The notes under the pieces: generated by a model
Told to the model about the DNA's origin: nothing
The model's database searches: none
The model's input: only the letters and a program-made list of their open reading frames with translations
Translations under genes and position numbers: made by a program
Shown here: in pieces, positions 8,020 through 16,240 of the stretch
Position numbering within the stretch: position 1 is the stretch's first letter
How the letters are laid out: the number at the start of each line of letters is the position of its first letter
Origin: Promineifilum sp.
Lineage (GTDB): Bacteria > Chloroflexota > Anaerolineae > Promineifilales > Promineifilaceae
DNA length: 64,000 bases
Assembly: GCA_020634335.1 (NCBI GenBank)
Contig: JACKBY010000015.1
Coordinates: 11,614-75,613, forward strand
Reading direction: 5' to 3'

Positions 8020-8478
8020 ATGAAACTAGCTGAGGCACTTATCCTCCGCGCTGACGACAACAAGCGGCTGGAACACCTGAAGGAGCGACTCATCCGAGTG
8101 GCCAGGGTGCAGGAAGGCGACCGGCCGGCCGAAGACCCGGCGCTATTGCTGGAAGAGGTCGAACGGGTTGCGGCCGATTTGACCCGACTCATCCAGCAGA
8201 TCAACCGCACCAATGCTACTATCCGCCTGGACGACGGCCGCACCATCGCCGACGCCATTGCCGATCGCGACGGTTTGCGCCTGCGTCATACAATTCTCAA
8301 CACGCTTATCCAGGCCGCGGTCATCAAGCAAGATCGCTACACCAAGAGTGAGGTGCGGTTCCAGAGCACCATCGACATCGCCGCTGTGCAGCAGCAGGCC
8401 GACGATCTGGCTCGGACCTATCGGGAATTGGACACGAAGATACAATCAGCCAACTGGTTGATCGATTTAATCGAATAG
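8020..8478 (+). CDS. DIP1984-family (septicolysin-like) protein
   Basis: A 152-residue, largely helical cytoplasmic protein. The start MKLAEALILRADDNKRLEHLK, the segment INRTNATIRLDDGRTIADAI and the following RDGLRLRH stretch are characteristic of the DIP1984 family, whose members are sometimes annotated as septicolysin although a cytolytic role is not established. The ATG at 8020 is preceded by GGAGAGGA about 5 nt away; an in-frame ATG at 7924 would add 32 non-conserved residues. It has no signal peptide or membrane segment. It stands alone. Confidence 0.8.
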   Translation: MKLAEALILRADDNKRLEHLKERLIRVARVQEGDRPAEDPALLLEEVERVAADLTRLIQQINRTNATIRLDDGRTIADAIADRDGLRLRHTILNTLIQAAVIKQDRYTKSEVRFQSTIDIAAVQQQADDLARTYRELDTKIQSANWLIDLIE

Positions 8479-8711
8479 CGTTGAAGTTGGTAGCTGTTTC
8501 GATCGGAGCGAGTACAACCCGTTTGAGGGCGGGGAACAGCCCTCATCCTGACGACGTGCGGGGCCACGTCTGTGGTAAACCCACGTTAATTGTGTATGCC
8601 CAGTAACGTCACAAGCGTACCGGGTATCGTGTAAAGTCATTACCAACGTACTGATCGATCGATGCAGTGAGGGTGGGATAGGGGACTTCAATTAGTGACG
8701 GAGGAAAATTT

Positions 8712-8996
8712 ATGGCAATTCAAGTAAAGCGGTCGATGATCGACGTCAAGAAATACAAATGGGAAGCGGGGTCGGGCGACAGCAAAACCAGCGTCGCTCA
8801 CGACCGGATCATGTTCAGCCGCCGGCAGGGGTACGAAGTGATCCCGATGATCCAGAAGGTCGTCAACCACTTTGACTACGAGACCGAGGAAGAAGTGAAA
8901 CGGGTCGAGCTGACCATCCGCAACGAACTGCCGAGCAATGTTCGCAGTCGCAAGAACGTGTTCAACTGGCTGACAACCTACCTGTCACAGGCATAA
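8712..8996 (+). CDS. Conserved-looking small hypothetical protein
   Basis: A 94-residue soluble protein of mixed charge (MAIQVKRSMIDVKKYKWEAG at the start, NVFNWLTTYLSQA at the end), preceded by a strong ribosome binding site GACGGAGG 8 nt before the ATG and followed 37 bp later by a strong terminator. Codon use matches the neighbours. I do not recognise a family. The 233 bp upstream holds a short hairpin (TGAGGGC...GCCCTCA, about 8522-8545) but no other gene. Confidence 0.7.
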   Translation: MAIQVKRSMIDVKKYKWEAGSGDSKTSVAHDRIMFSRRQGYEVIPMIQKVVNHFDYETEEEVKRVELTIRNELPSNVRSRKNVFNWLTTYLSQA

Positions 8997-9033
8997 GCCT
9001 TGGGTTCATTCGCTTGTTAACCTGTTAAACCGA

Positions 9034-9062
9034 AAAGGCCGGGACATTCATTCCCGGCCTTT
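9034..9062. terminator. Bidirectional intrinsic terminator
   Basis: An 11 bp perfect stem, AAAGGCCGGGA and TCCCGGCCTTT, around a 7 nt loop. It carries an A run on the left and a T run on the right, so it can end transcripts from the small gene on the plus strand and from the convergent repeat protein on the minus strand. Confidence 0.9.
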
Positions 9063-9100
9063 CCTATCTTACTTCTTCCCAGCTCCTGCCGCGGGGTCGT

Positions 9101-10624
9101 CTATCGTTGCGACGTATAGCCACCGACGCGCGGTTGGGCCGCTTCCTCTTCCCAATCGTCATCCGCGTCAAACGCATCGCGCACGCTTTCCCAGCCGCGG
9201 CGGACGGCGTCCTTGACTTCGTCCCACGTGCTCTCGGCAGCGTATTCACCGGCTTCCCACTGGCGACGGACGTCGGCTTCCAGTCGATCATCCCACGTCC
9301 GGTAGTTGTCGTAGCGTTCGTCCAGAGCGGAGGCATAGCCATAGCGATAGGCCGGCTCATACCAGTCGTAATCGCGCAGTCCGTTGCGATAGCGCTCCTC
9401 GTAGTGCGAACGGAAATACGGCTCATGTTCGGCATAGTCGTCTTCCATGTCCAGGGCGTCGCGCACGTCTTCCCAGCCGCGCCGGACGGCATCCTTGAAG
9501 TCGTCCCAGGCGTTGCCGGCGTTATCTTCCATGCCTTCCCACTCGCGGCGCGCATCCATCTCGATCTCATCCCACGTGTCGTAATCGTCCCAGCGATCAT
9601 CCATCGCCAGGGAATAGCCATAGCGGTAGCCAGGCACGTAGTAATCGTAGTCGTGACCGCGATTGCTGTATTGCGTCCGGTAATGCTCGCGGAAACTATC
9701 GTCGAACAAATCAAAGTCGGAATCGAAGTCAAAGGCATCCTTGACCTCTTCCCAACCGTTACGGATAGCATCCTTAACGTCGTCCCAGGCGCGATCGGCG
9801 GCATACTCTGTCTGCGTCCAGCCGCTCTTGGCCTGAACCTCGAAGTCGTCCCACGTATCATAGTCGGCATAGCGTTCGTCGTGGGCCAGGTCATAGCCAT
9901 AGCGGTAGGCCGGATCGTACCAAATGTAATCACGGCCCCGGTTGCCGTAGGTCGTCGTGAAGTGCTCGCGGAAGGCGGGCGTGTAGGTCGAATAGTCAAG
10001 GTAGTTGCTGTAGTTCAACTGATCGGCTTTCATCTGCTCACTTGACCAACCATCCGACGAAGCATCGTGGCCTGTCCAGCCCGTGCTGCGCCAATAATCA
10101 GAGCGGCGCTCGATGTCAACGGGCGCGTAGCGGTTCATAATGCCGGCCGCCTCTTCCACACGGGACTCGTCGATCTTCAGGCCAACCAGGATGCTGCCAC
10201 GCCGCACGCTCTCGGCGTATAGCTCCGCTTCCTCCGCCGGAATGCCCCAGTTCACTAGCGCACCGACAAGACCACCCACGGCCGCACCGATGCCCGCGCC
10301 GGTCAGACCCGCCACGAGCGGCCCGGCAGCCACGATTGGGCCGATGCCGGGAATAGCCAGCGCACCCAGGCCCAGCAATACGCCGCCCAGCCCGCCGACC
10401 ACACCGCCGGTCGCCATGCCGGCGGCCACATCTTCACCCAGCCGGTTCGGGTCGGTAACCGCGTCGGTCCCGGCTTCGGTTGTGGTCCAACTTTCTGTCT
10501 CGTCTGCCCACTGGTTTGAAGCCACCAGGCTGATGTCGGCGCGATCAAAGCCCGAACGCACCAAATCATTGATGGCATTCTGCGCGTCGGTAATATCTTC
10601 ATATAGGCCAACTATTGTTTTCAT
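9101..10624 (-). CDS. General-stress/DUF1269-like protein with three 93-residue tyrosine-rich repeats
   Basis: A 507-residue protein. Residues 1-40 (MKTIVGLYEDITDAQNAIND) resemble the ferredoxin-like start of heat-induced or general-stress YflT-type proteins. Residues 65-125 are a Gly/Ala-rich hydrophobic stretch that could insert in or associate with a membrane. From residue 218 come three repeats of 93, 93 and about 94 residues, each opening FR(E/S)H(F/Y), then a PAYRYGY core, a D-T-W-D motif and a paired amphipathic W(D/E)-x-V-K-D-A-(I/V)-R-x-G-W helix. The repeats are strongly acidic. The start at 10624 has AAGGAGAT 8 nt upstream. It likely forms an operon with the tail-anchored small gene upstream. 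Function is unknown; a stress or envelope role is inferred from the N-terminus. Confidence 0.75.
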   Translation of the reverse strand: MKTIVGLYEDITDAQNAINDLVRSGFDRADISLVASNQWADETESWTTTEAGTDAVTDPNRLGEDVAAGMATGGVVGGLGGVLLGLGALAIPGIGPIVAAGPLVAGLTGAGIGAAVGGLVGALVNWGIPAEEAELYAESVRRGSILVGLKIDESRVEEAAGIMNRYAPVDIERRSDYWRSTGWTGHDASSDGWSSEQMKADQLNYSNYLDYSTYTPAFREHFTTTYGNRGRDYIWYDPAYRYGYDLAHDERYADYDTWDDFEVQAKSGWTQTEYAADRAWDDVKDAIRNGWEEVKDAFDFDSDFDLFDDSFREHYRTQYSNRGHDYDYYVPGYRYGYSLAMDDRWDDYDTWDEIEMDARREWEGMEDNAGNAWDDFKDAVRRGWEDVRDALDMEDDYAEHEPYFRSHYEERYRNGLRDYDWYEPAYRYGYASALDERYDNYRTWDDRLEADVRRQWEAGEYAAESTWDEVKDAVRRGWESVRDAFDADDDWEEEAAQPRVGGYTSQR

Positions 10625-10700
10625 TGTCTGTATCTCCTTGTCTATCACTTGATAGAGCAGTAAACAAAATCATCAATCTGGTACTTGCCGGTGGCGCATC

Positions 10701-10898
10701 TTATTGCAGGGCCTGGATCGCCAGCCACACGAGCAGCGCACCCACCAGCAAAATCAACAGCCATACCCAGGCCGGGATGACCGGTCGTGTAGGCCGGTCA
10801 TACACCTTGAGACCTTCAATCTCATCCGGCGTTTCAGCGGCGCCCACGTTTTCCATGACTTGTTCCAACTTAGCAGGGTCGTGTTGGTCGTTGAGCAT
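10701..10898 (-). CDS. Small single-pass membrane protein
   Basis: A 65-residue protein with a soluble acidic N-terminus (MLNDQHDPAKLEQVMENVG) and one C-terminal membrane segment at about residues 43-63 (PAWVWLLILLVGALLVWLAI), so it is probably tail-anchored with its N-terminus in the cytoplasm. GAGGATGACTC before the ATG gives a ribosome binding site. It lies 76 bp upstream of the stress-like repeat protein on the same strand and is probably co-transcribed. No family recognised. Confidence 0.65.
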   Translation of the reverse strand: MLNDQHDPAKLEQVMENVGAAETPDEIEGLKVYDRPTRPVIPAWVWLLILLVGALLVWLAIQALQ

Positions 10899-11120
10899 GA
10901 GTCATCCTCGTTCCTTTCACTCCGCCGCTCCCGTTCCAACCTGGGAGAGCAGATATTTTCAATTCACCTTCTACAGTAAGGCCAATCGCCCCACTTCTCT
11001 ATGGATAACAGATACAGATAGGGTCATAGCTAACGGTATAAACCGTCGGGGGAAGCGGCGGGCTGGCGCCACCAGAAAGGATAAATTGTGTAGCAGGGAT
11101 GGGTGTTTTTGTTGCGTCGA

Positions 11121-11945
11121 TTACGCGGCCGTCGTCTCAATCACGGCTTGTTCTACCAGACTGTCGTGGATGGCATAGAGGAAGACGCCGGCGGCCACGG
11201 CCAGATTGAGCGAGCGGACGTGGCCGTGCATCGGCAGGCGCAGCAGATCGTCGCAAACGGCCACCTGCTCGGCCGACAATCCTTCGCGTTCGCTGCCCAG
11301 CAACAGGATGAGCGGCGCGGTATAGACGCCGGCATGGCGGTAGTCCGTGCGGCCGTGGGCCGATGTGCCATAGATATGATAGCCACCGGCGTGCGCCCAT
11401 GCCGCGAACGGAGACCACGCGGCCGCCGCCACCGGAATACGGAATGTGGCCCCCATTCCCGCCCGGATAGCTGACGGATGATAGGGATCGACGCCGCCGT
11501 CCAGCAGCACCAGGCCTGACGCGCCCACGGCGTCGATGGTGCGCAATATCGTGCCGAGGTTGCCGGGGTCCTGGGGGGTGACGAGGGCAACCAGCCATGG
11601 ATGGCCGGCGGCCGAGAACTCGTCGAGACGAGTGTGCCGCTGCTGCACGACGGCCAGCAACCCTTGGGGATTGTCCTTATCGGCGATGGACGACATCACC
11701 TCGGCCGACACGGGATAGACCGGGATCTGGGCCGCGGCCGCCTTGTCTACCAGCTCGCGGCCAAAAGGACTAATGAGCATGTCGGGCGCATAGACCAGGT
11801 AGGTTATCACGCCCGCCGCCAGCGCCTCGCCCACGTGGAAGATGCCTTCGGCCACACCCAGACCGGTCTTCCGACGCTGCTTGTGCTGGGCCAGAGCGCG
11901 TATCTGCTTGATTCGGGGATTGGAAGGGCTGGTAAACGACGACAT
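11121..11945 (-). CDS. TrmH/SpoU-family RNA 2'-O-methyltransferase
   Basis: A 274-residue protein with an N-terminal substrate-binding domain (SNPRIKQIRALAQHKQRR, the usual start of this family) and a C-terminal knotted SPOUT domain with the three motifs ALVTPQDPGNLGTILRTIDA, LLGSEREGLS and LPMHGHVRSLNLAVAAGVF. Such enzymes methylate ribose 2'-hydroxyls in rRNA or tRNA as dimers. ATG 11945 is preferred because it sits next to the conserved SNPRIK; ATGs at 11957 and 11954 would add only four residues. Which RNA is modified cannot be told. Confidence 0.92.
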   Translation of the reverse strand: MSSFTSPSNPRIKQIRALAQHKQRRKTGLGVAEGIFHVGEALAAGVITYLVYAPDMLISPFGRELVDKAAAAQIPVYPVSAEVMSSIADKDNPQGLLAVVQQRHTRLDEFSAAGHPWLVALVTPQDPGNLGTILRTIDAVGASGLVLLDGGVDPYHPSAIRAGMGATFRIPVAAAAWSPFAAWAHAGGYHIYGTSAHGRTDYRHAGVYTAPLILLLGSEREGLSAEQVAVCDDLLRLPMHGHVRSLNLAVAAGVFLYAIHDSLVEQAVIETTAA

Positions 11946-12027
11946 CGTCGCCATCATAGCGCAGGCGGCCGCGTATGGCGAAAAACCACTTGCCGGCCGG
12001 TGTCGTTACCGTCTACGCAACTAGAAG

Positions 12028-12339
12028 TTAAATCTGGAAACCGCCCCGATAGGGGATCACTTTGTAATTGAGAGCGGTGACGTACTTCTCCAGCTCGTCA
12101 TTGAGGTCGCTCCACACATCGCTATCGAGAAGGCGCTCCATCGTTTGCTTATCGCTGCAAACGAAGCCCAGCAGGCGGTTGGGCACGTGGCCGTAGGCTG
12201 TGTGCCAGGCCTCGCTCATTTGAAAGCCCATGGATTGCAAGGCGGGCACGTATTGGCCCATGACGAACTGGTAATATTCCTGAAGCGTGTCCTGGTTCAC
12301 GTCGTATTCAAGCAGCAGTTTCAGTCCGTTGTCGTCCAT
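12028..12339 (-). CDS. Small hypothetical protein, possible dimeric alpha/beta-barrel fold
   Basis: A 103-residue soluble protein. The pattern of strand (KLLLEYDV), helix (QEYYQFVMGQYVPALQSMG), strand, strand (NRLLGFVCSD), helix (DLNDELEKYVTAL) and final strand (YKVIPYRGGF) is that of ferredoxin-like alpha/beta-barrel proteins such as NIPSNAP or EthD types. GAGGTCACT lies just before the ATG. It is transcribed with or just upstream of the SpoU gene but 82 bp apart. Fold assignment is inference from pattern only. Confidence 0.65.
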   Translation of the reverse strand: MDDNGLKLLLEYDVNQDTLQEYYQFVMGQYVPALQSMGFQMSEAWHTAYGHVPNRLLGFVCSDKQTMERLLDSDVWSDLNDELEKYVTALNYKVIPYRGGFQI

Positions 12340-12613
12340 AGTGACCTCGTGACCATTATTTTAGCGATCCATCCTCACAATGCTATAGCCAGGACGTTAA
12401 TTCTAATCAATTGGCGCGGGCACGCATATGGCTGTTGGGGATAGAACACTGACAGGTCAGGGAACATGCGGATGAGGTCCAGAATTCGCCCAATCCTTAA
12501 TCATCCGTCTGAATGTGACTTAAGCTATACGGCACTCCAATTTTTATTGTACAATGCAACAAAGGTCATTATGGGAGCGAGCTTGCTCCGTCCACGGCCA
12601 AGGAGAATTGTCC

Positions 12614-13777
12614 ATGAGTAGCTGCAGAAGTTCGCTATATTGCATCGTTCCACCGTATATACTGCGCGAGATCATCGAAAACGGCACGATGGAGCAGCGC
12701 CAGCAAGCGCTGCGCAATATCGTGTCGGCCGAGGCGGTGCGCGTGCAGCGCGAAGTGATCGCCAAGGAAGGGCCGCCGGAGCTTTTCATGGAGGCGGCCG
12801 GCGGCGTGCTGGAGCGCATCGTGTACACGGCCGACAACGGCAGCGCCTTGCCGGGGCGGCAATTGCGCGGCGAAGGCGGCGCGCCCACCGGCGACCCGGC
12901 GGCCGACGAGGCCTACGACGGCGCGGGCGCGACTTATGCGCTCTTTTCCGAAGTATTCAATCGTAACTCCATCGACGGCAACGGGTTGCGCCTGGACTCC
13001 ACCGTCCACTATCGCACCGGCTACGACAATGCCTTCTGGAACGGACGACAGATGGTCTATGGCGACGGCGACGAGGACCTGCCCGAAAGCCAGCGCCTTT
13101 TCAATCGCTTCACTATCGCCGTGGATATTATCGGTCACGAACTGGCCCACGGCGTGACCCAGCACACAGCCAATCTCATCTATCAGGGACAATCAGGGGC
13201 GCTCAATGAGTCGATGTCCGACGTCTTCGGCTCGTTGGTCAAGCAGCGTCTACTGGGCCAGGCTCCAGCCGACGCCGACTGGATCATTGGCGAAGGCCTC
13301 TTCACAGCCAATGTCAACGGCCTCGGCATCCGCAGCATGAAGGAACCCGGCACGGCCTATAACGACTCCGTGTTAGGCAAAGACCCTCAACCCGGCCACA
13401 TGCGCGATTATGTGGAGACGCAGGCGGACAACGGCGGCGTCCATATCAATTCGGGTATTCCCAACCGGGCCTTCTACGTGACGACCCTGAATTTGGGCGG
13501 CTTTGCCTGGGAAAAGGCGGGTCAAATATGGTACTTGACCCTCAGCAGCAAACTAAACGCTTCGGCCAACTTCGCCACAGCGGCCGCCAAGACGTATGAA
13601 GCAGCCGGCGATTTATACGGCTCAGGCAGTCTGGAGCAGCAAGCCGTGCGCGCCGGCTGGGCCGAAGTCGGCATCAACATTGATGAGAGCGGCCCGCCGC
13701 CCATCGATGAAAATCCACGGCCCGGCTGCGCCGGACCGGTGGTGGGCGTATTCCGCTCTTTGTTTGGTCCGCGTTAG
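12614..13777 (+). CDS. M4-family thermolysin-like metallopeptidase
   Basis: A 387-residue zinc protease. The active site HELAHGVTQHTANL gives ligands His175 and His179 and catalytic Glu176. GALNESMSDVFGSLV supplies the third ligand, Glu199, in the family spacing. The substrate-binding NGGVHINSGIPNRAFY motif (His as proton-transfer residue) follows. The N-terminal 70 residues are a short propeptide like that of protealysin, with a CRSSLYCIVPPYILREII opening, and there is no signal peptide, so it may act inside the cell or leave by another route. ATG 12614 follows AAGGAG by 10 nt. The inhibitor-like gene 26 bp downstream supports the protealysin-type assignment. Confidence 0.93.
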   Translation: MSSCRSSLYCIVPPYILREIIENGTMEQRQQALRNIVSAEAVRVQREVIAKEGPPELFMEAAGGVLERIVYTADNGSALPGRQLRGEGGAPTGDPAADEAYDGAGATYALFSEVFNRNSIDGNGLRLDSTVHYRTGYDNAFWNGRQMVYGDGDEDLPESQRLFNRFTIAVDIIGHELAHGVTQHTANLIYQGQSGALNESMSDVFGSLVKQRLLGQAPADADWIIGEGLFTANVNGLGIRSMKEPGTAYNDSVLGKDPQPGHMRDYVETQADNGGVHINSGIPNRAFYVTTLNLGGFAWEKAGQIWYLTLSSKLNASANFATAAAKTYEAAGDLYGSGSLEQQAVRAGWAEVGINIDESGPPPIDENPRPGCAGPVVGVFRSLFGPR

Positions 13778-13803
13778 GGGAGATTAATGCGTGGGAGGTC
13801 CGA

Positions 13804-14157
13804 ATGAAGATCTATTTCGAACGCAGTGGCGGGTTTATGGGACGTGACGTGTCGACCGTAGTCGATACCAACCGGATTCCCCCGGAAGAAGCCCTGAGCT
13901 TGCTGGAAAAGGTGGACGATTCCGATTTCTTCTGCCTGCCCCAGTCGCTGACTGCCGGGCCGGAAAGCTTGTCCGGCGCCGATCAACTCTGCTACAAGAT
14001 CACCGTCGAGATCGCCGGCGTCCAACATACGGTGGAGACGCTGGATCAGAACGCGCCGCAGGAGTTACAACCCCTTTTGGATGAACTGGGAAAGATCGCT
14101 CGCTCGGAAGGAACGGCCGCGGCAAGTGACAAGCCGTCGCTAGGCCACAATCGCTAA
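13804..14157 (+). CDS. Emfourin-type M4 protease inhibitor
   Basis: A 117-residue protein opening MKIYFERSGGFMGRD, with IPPEEALSLLEKVDDSDFF in the middle and YKITVEIAGVQHTVE near the end. This matches the emfourin family, small cytoplasmic inhibitors typically encoded beside protealysin-like M4 peptidases. The gene follows the M4 protease gene by 26 bp in the same direction, with a GGGAGGTCCGA ribosome binding site, and is surely co-transcribed. It would keep the neighbouring enzyme silent inside the cell. Its last 18 bp overlap the 3' end of the convergent CheY/CpaE-like gene. Confidence 0.8.
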   Translation: MKIYFERSGGFMGRDVSTVVDTNRIPPEEALSLLEKVDDSDFFCLPQSLTAGPESLSGADQLCYKITVEIAGVQHTVETLDQNAPQELQPLLDELGKIARSEGTAAASDKPSLGHNR

Positions 14158-15168
14158 ACGCGCCGCCGGCTCCGCCTTGCGAACCGGCCGGCGTTCGCGC
14201 CAGGCCGGTTCGACACTGTCGAGGTCACGGAAATTGACCGTCCCGCTTGCGCCTGAGCGGATTGATTCGTGGTGGATGCCCGCGGCCGTCATCTCCCGGA
14301 TAAGCGCCTCATATGCGTCCCGACTATCGTCAGTCGCCATGGTCCAGATCGTTTCCGAACGGTGCAGCGCCGTCAGGCTCAATTCATTGACGCGGCTGCC
14401 GGCATGGATGACCACGTGGTAGCCGCGCCCAACCAGGTTGTCGAGCACATCCGTTAATCGTTGCGGCACGGGGTCCCCCTGCGTGATGGCCGACGGAGTG
14501 AAGGGCGCGGGCATCACTTCTAGCGCGCCATGATAGCGCTGGGCCACGCGGGCGATTAGTTCATCGGAGATCGGCTCGCCAGTGTTCTGGAGGATGACCC
14601 CCATGTTTGGGCCGCCCGACAGTTGCAGGCGCGCCCCGATGCTGCCCGCGGGCAGTTCCAGGTCGATGAGCATGACCGGGCCGGGGCCTTGCAGGGCGGC
14701 CGTTTCGGCCAGTTGGGTGGCCAGAGTCGCCGCGCCGGCCATTCGAGTGGTTCCGATGGTGGCGACGATGCGGCCGGGCGCGACGGGTACGTTTTCGGCC
14801 CGTCGCAGGTTAGCCTGAATGTAGGCCGCCAACTGCCCCGTCTGGAATGGCTTGGCCAGGAAGTCGGCCGCGCCCACCGCGAAAGCGCGCCGCCGGAACT
14901 CGCCGTTGCCCGAGGCCGAGAGAAAAAGAACCGTCGTGCCGGCCGTGCGCGGGTCGGCCTTCAGCCGGCGGCAGACTTCGAACCCGTCCATCCTGGGCAT
15001 GACCACATCGAGCACCACGGCGTCGAACGAGCCGTCGGCCGCGGCGGCCAGCGCGCTCGCTCCATCAGGGGCCATGTCGGTCTCGAAACCGGCGCGAATC
15101 AGCTGTTTGCTCAGCAAGAAGCGCAGTGGCGCTTCATCATCCACAATGAGAACTCGTTTTCCACTCAT
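14140..15168 (-). CDS. Response-regulator receiver fused to a CpaE/MinD-like domain with a degenerate P loop
   Basis: A 342-residue protein. Residues 1-125 are a receiver domain: RVLIVDDEAPLR, phospho-acceptor Asp54 in VVLDVVMPRMDG, a Ser in FLSASGNG, and Lys in FLAKPF. Residues 130-300 resemble the CpaE or ParA/MinD-like ATPases used in Flp/Tad pilus assembly and chromosome partitioning: IVATIGTTRMAGAATLATQL at the P-loop position, LIDLELPAGSIG at Walker B and VVIHAGSR further on. The P loop lacks the Gly-Lys-(S/T) core, so ATP hydrolysis is doubtful. No pilus genes are nearby. It ends over the emfourin 3' end in a convergent overlap. Confidence 0.82.
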   Translation of the reverse strand: MSGKRVLIVDDEAPLRFLLSKQLIRAGFETDMAPDGASALAAAADGSFDAVVLDVVMPRMDGFEVCRRLKADPRTAGTTVLFLSASGNGEFRRRAFAVGAADFLAKPFQTGQLAAYIQANLRRAENVPVAPGRIVATIGTTRMAGAATLATQLAETAALQGPGPVMLIDLELPAGSIGARLQLSGGPNMGVILQNTGEPISDELIARVAQRYHGALEVMPAPFTPSAITQGDPVPQRLTDVLDNLVGRGYHVVIHAGSRVNELSLTALHRSETIWTMATDDSRDAYEALIREMTAAGIHHESIRSGASGTVNFRDLDSVEPAWRERRPVRKAEPAARLAIVA

Positions 15169-15452
15169 AAAATAAATAATCCTGGATGGCCGCGCCCGGC
15201 AACAGGGCTTGTTCGACCGTACTTGCTCATCAGATTACCGGCCGCCGGTTACGATTGACCTTAAGACAATAGTTGGACGTTCGGGCCAACTGCTACTCGG
15301 CGTCGGGGGCAGCCCCCCGGCAACGTATTTGAACACGGTTGGAAATGCCGGCCGATGGATTCAACCATCGGCGGCCAAGCAGGATGCGATAGCCTTAGAT
15401 GGGGCGCTGACACGAGTGCACCCCAGGCTGAATTCTGCTATCGTACGGGTCT

Positions 15453-16238
15453 ATGAGTAAAAGCGTGGAGTTTGGTGTCAACGCTGGCGTAGCCCTGTTG
15501 CGAATCAATCGCCCGGCGTCCCGCAACGCGCTCAATTGGGCCGCGCAGGAAGCTTTTGCCGACGCGGTGGCCGCGGCCGGCCGCCACGACGCCATCCGCG
15601 CCCTGATCATCAGCGGCGCGGGCGACGCTTTCATATCCGGCGCTGACCTGAAGGAGTTGGCCGCCCACACGGAGGCCGCCGCCGGGGAACGGCTAAACCG
15701 GGTGATGAGCGCCGCGCTCGCGGCCTTGATCCACTTGCCGTTTCCGGTCATCGCCGCCGTCGATGGGGATGCCGTCGGCGGCGGCTGCGAAATTCTGACC
15801 GCCTGCGACTTGCGGCTGGCCGCGGCTAGCGCGCGTTTCTCGTTCCGGCAGGTACACAACGGCTTGACGTCGGGCTGGGGCGGCACGTCGCGCCTGGTGG
15901 CGCTCATCGGCCAGAGCCGGGCCATGGAACTCCTGCTGACGGGCCGCACCTTCGACGCCGCCGAAGCACAGGCAATGGGCCTGATCCATCGTATCGCGCC
16001 ACCCGGCACGAATACCCTGGAGGCAGCGCGCGCCTGGGGCGAAGAACTGCTGTGGCTGCCCCGGCACGCGCTGGCGGCCACCAAGTCCCTGGTCCACGCC
16101 GCTGCCCGCCTGTCGCCGGCCGACGCCAACCGCGAGGAGGCACGGCTGTTTATTAACCTGTGGCCGTCGGCCGATCACGTCGAGGCGATGAATGCTTTCG
16201 CCGAGAAGAGGCCGCCGGTATTCAACTGCGACCCATAG
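15453..16238 (+). CDS. Crotonase-fold enoyl-CoA hydratase/isomerase-family protein
   Basis: A 261-residue crotonase. The CoA-binding and oxyanion-hole motifs are present: SGAGDAFISGADLKEL and DGDAVGGGCEILTACDLRLA. The second catalytic Glu position (AMELLLTG) is kept, but the first one, Glu144 of rat hydratase, is Gln here (FRQVHNGLTSGWGGT). The S/G-WGG pattern recalls ethylmalonyl-CoA decarboxylase-like crotonases rather than true hydratases. I therefore call only the fold and CoA-thioester substrate. The stop is 2 bp before the next gene's ATG, so both form an operon. Confidence 0.85.
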   Translation: MSKSVEFGVNAGVALLRINRPASRNALNWAAQEAFADAVAAAGRHDAIRALIISGAGDAFISGADLKELAAHTEAAAGERLNRVMSAALAALIHLPFPVIAAVDGDAVGGGCEILTACDLRLAAASARFSFRQVHNGLTSGWGGTSRLVALIGQSRAMELLLTGRTFDAAEAQAMGLIHRIAPPGTNTLEAARAWGEELLWLPRHALAATKSLVHAAARLSPADANREEARLFINLWPSADHVEAMNAFAEKRPPVFNCDP

Positions 16239-16240
16239 CC

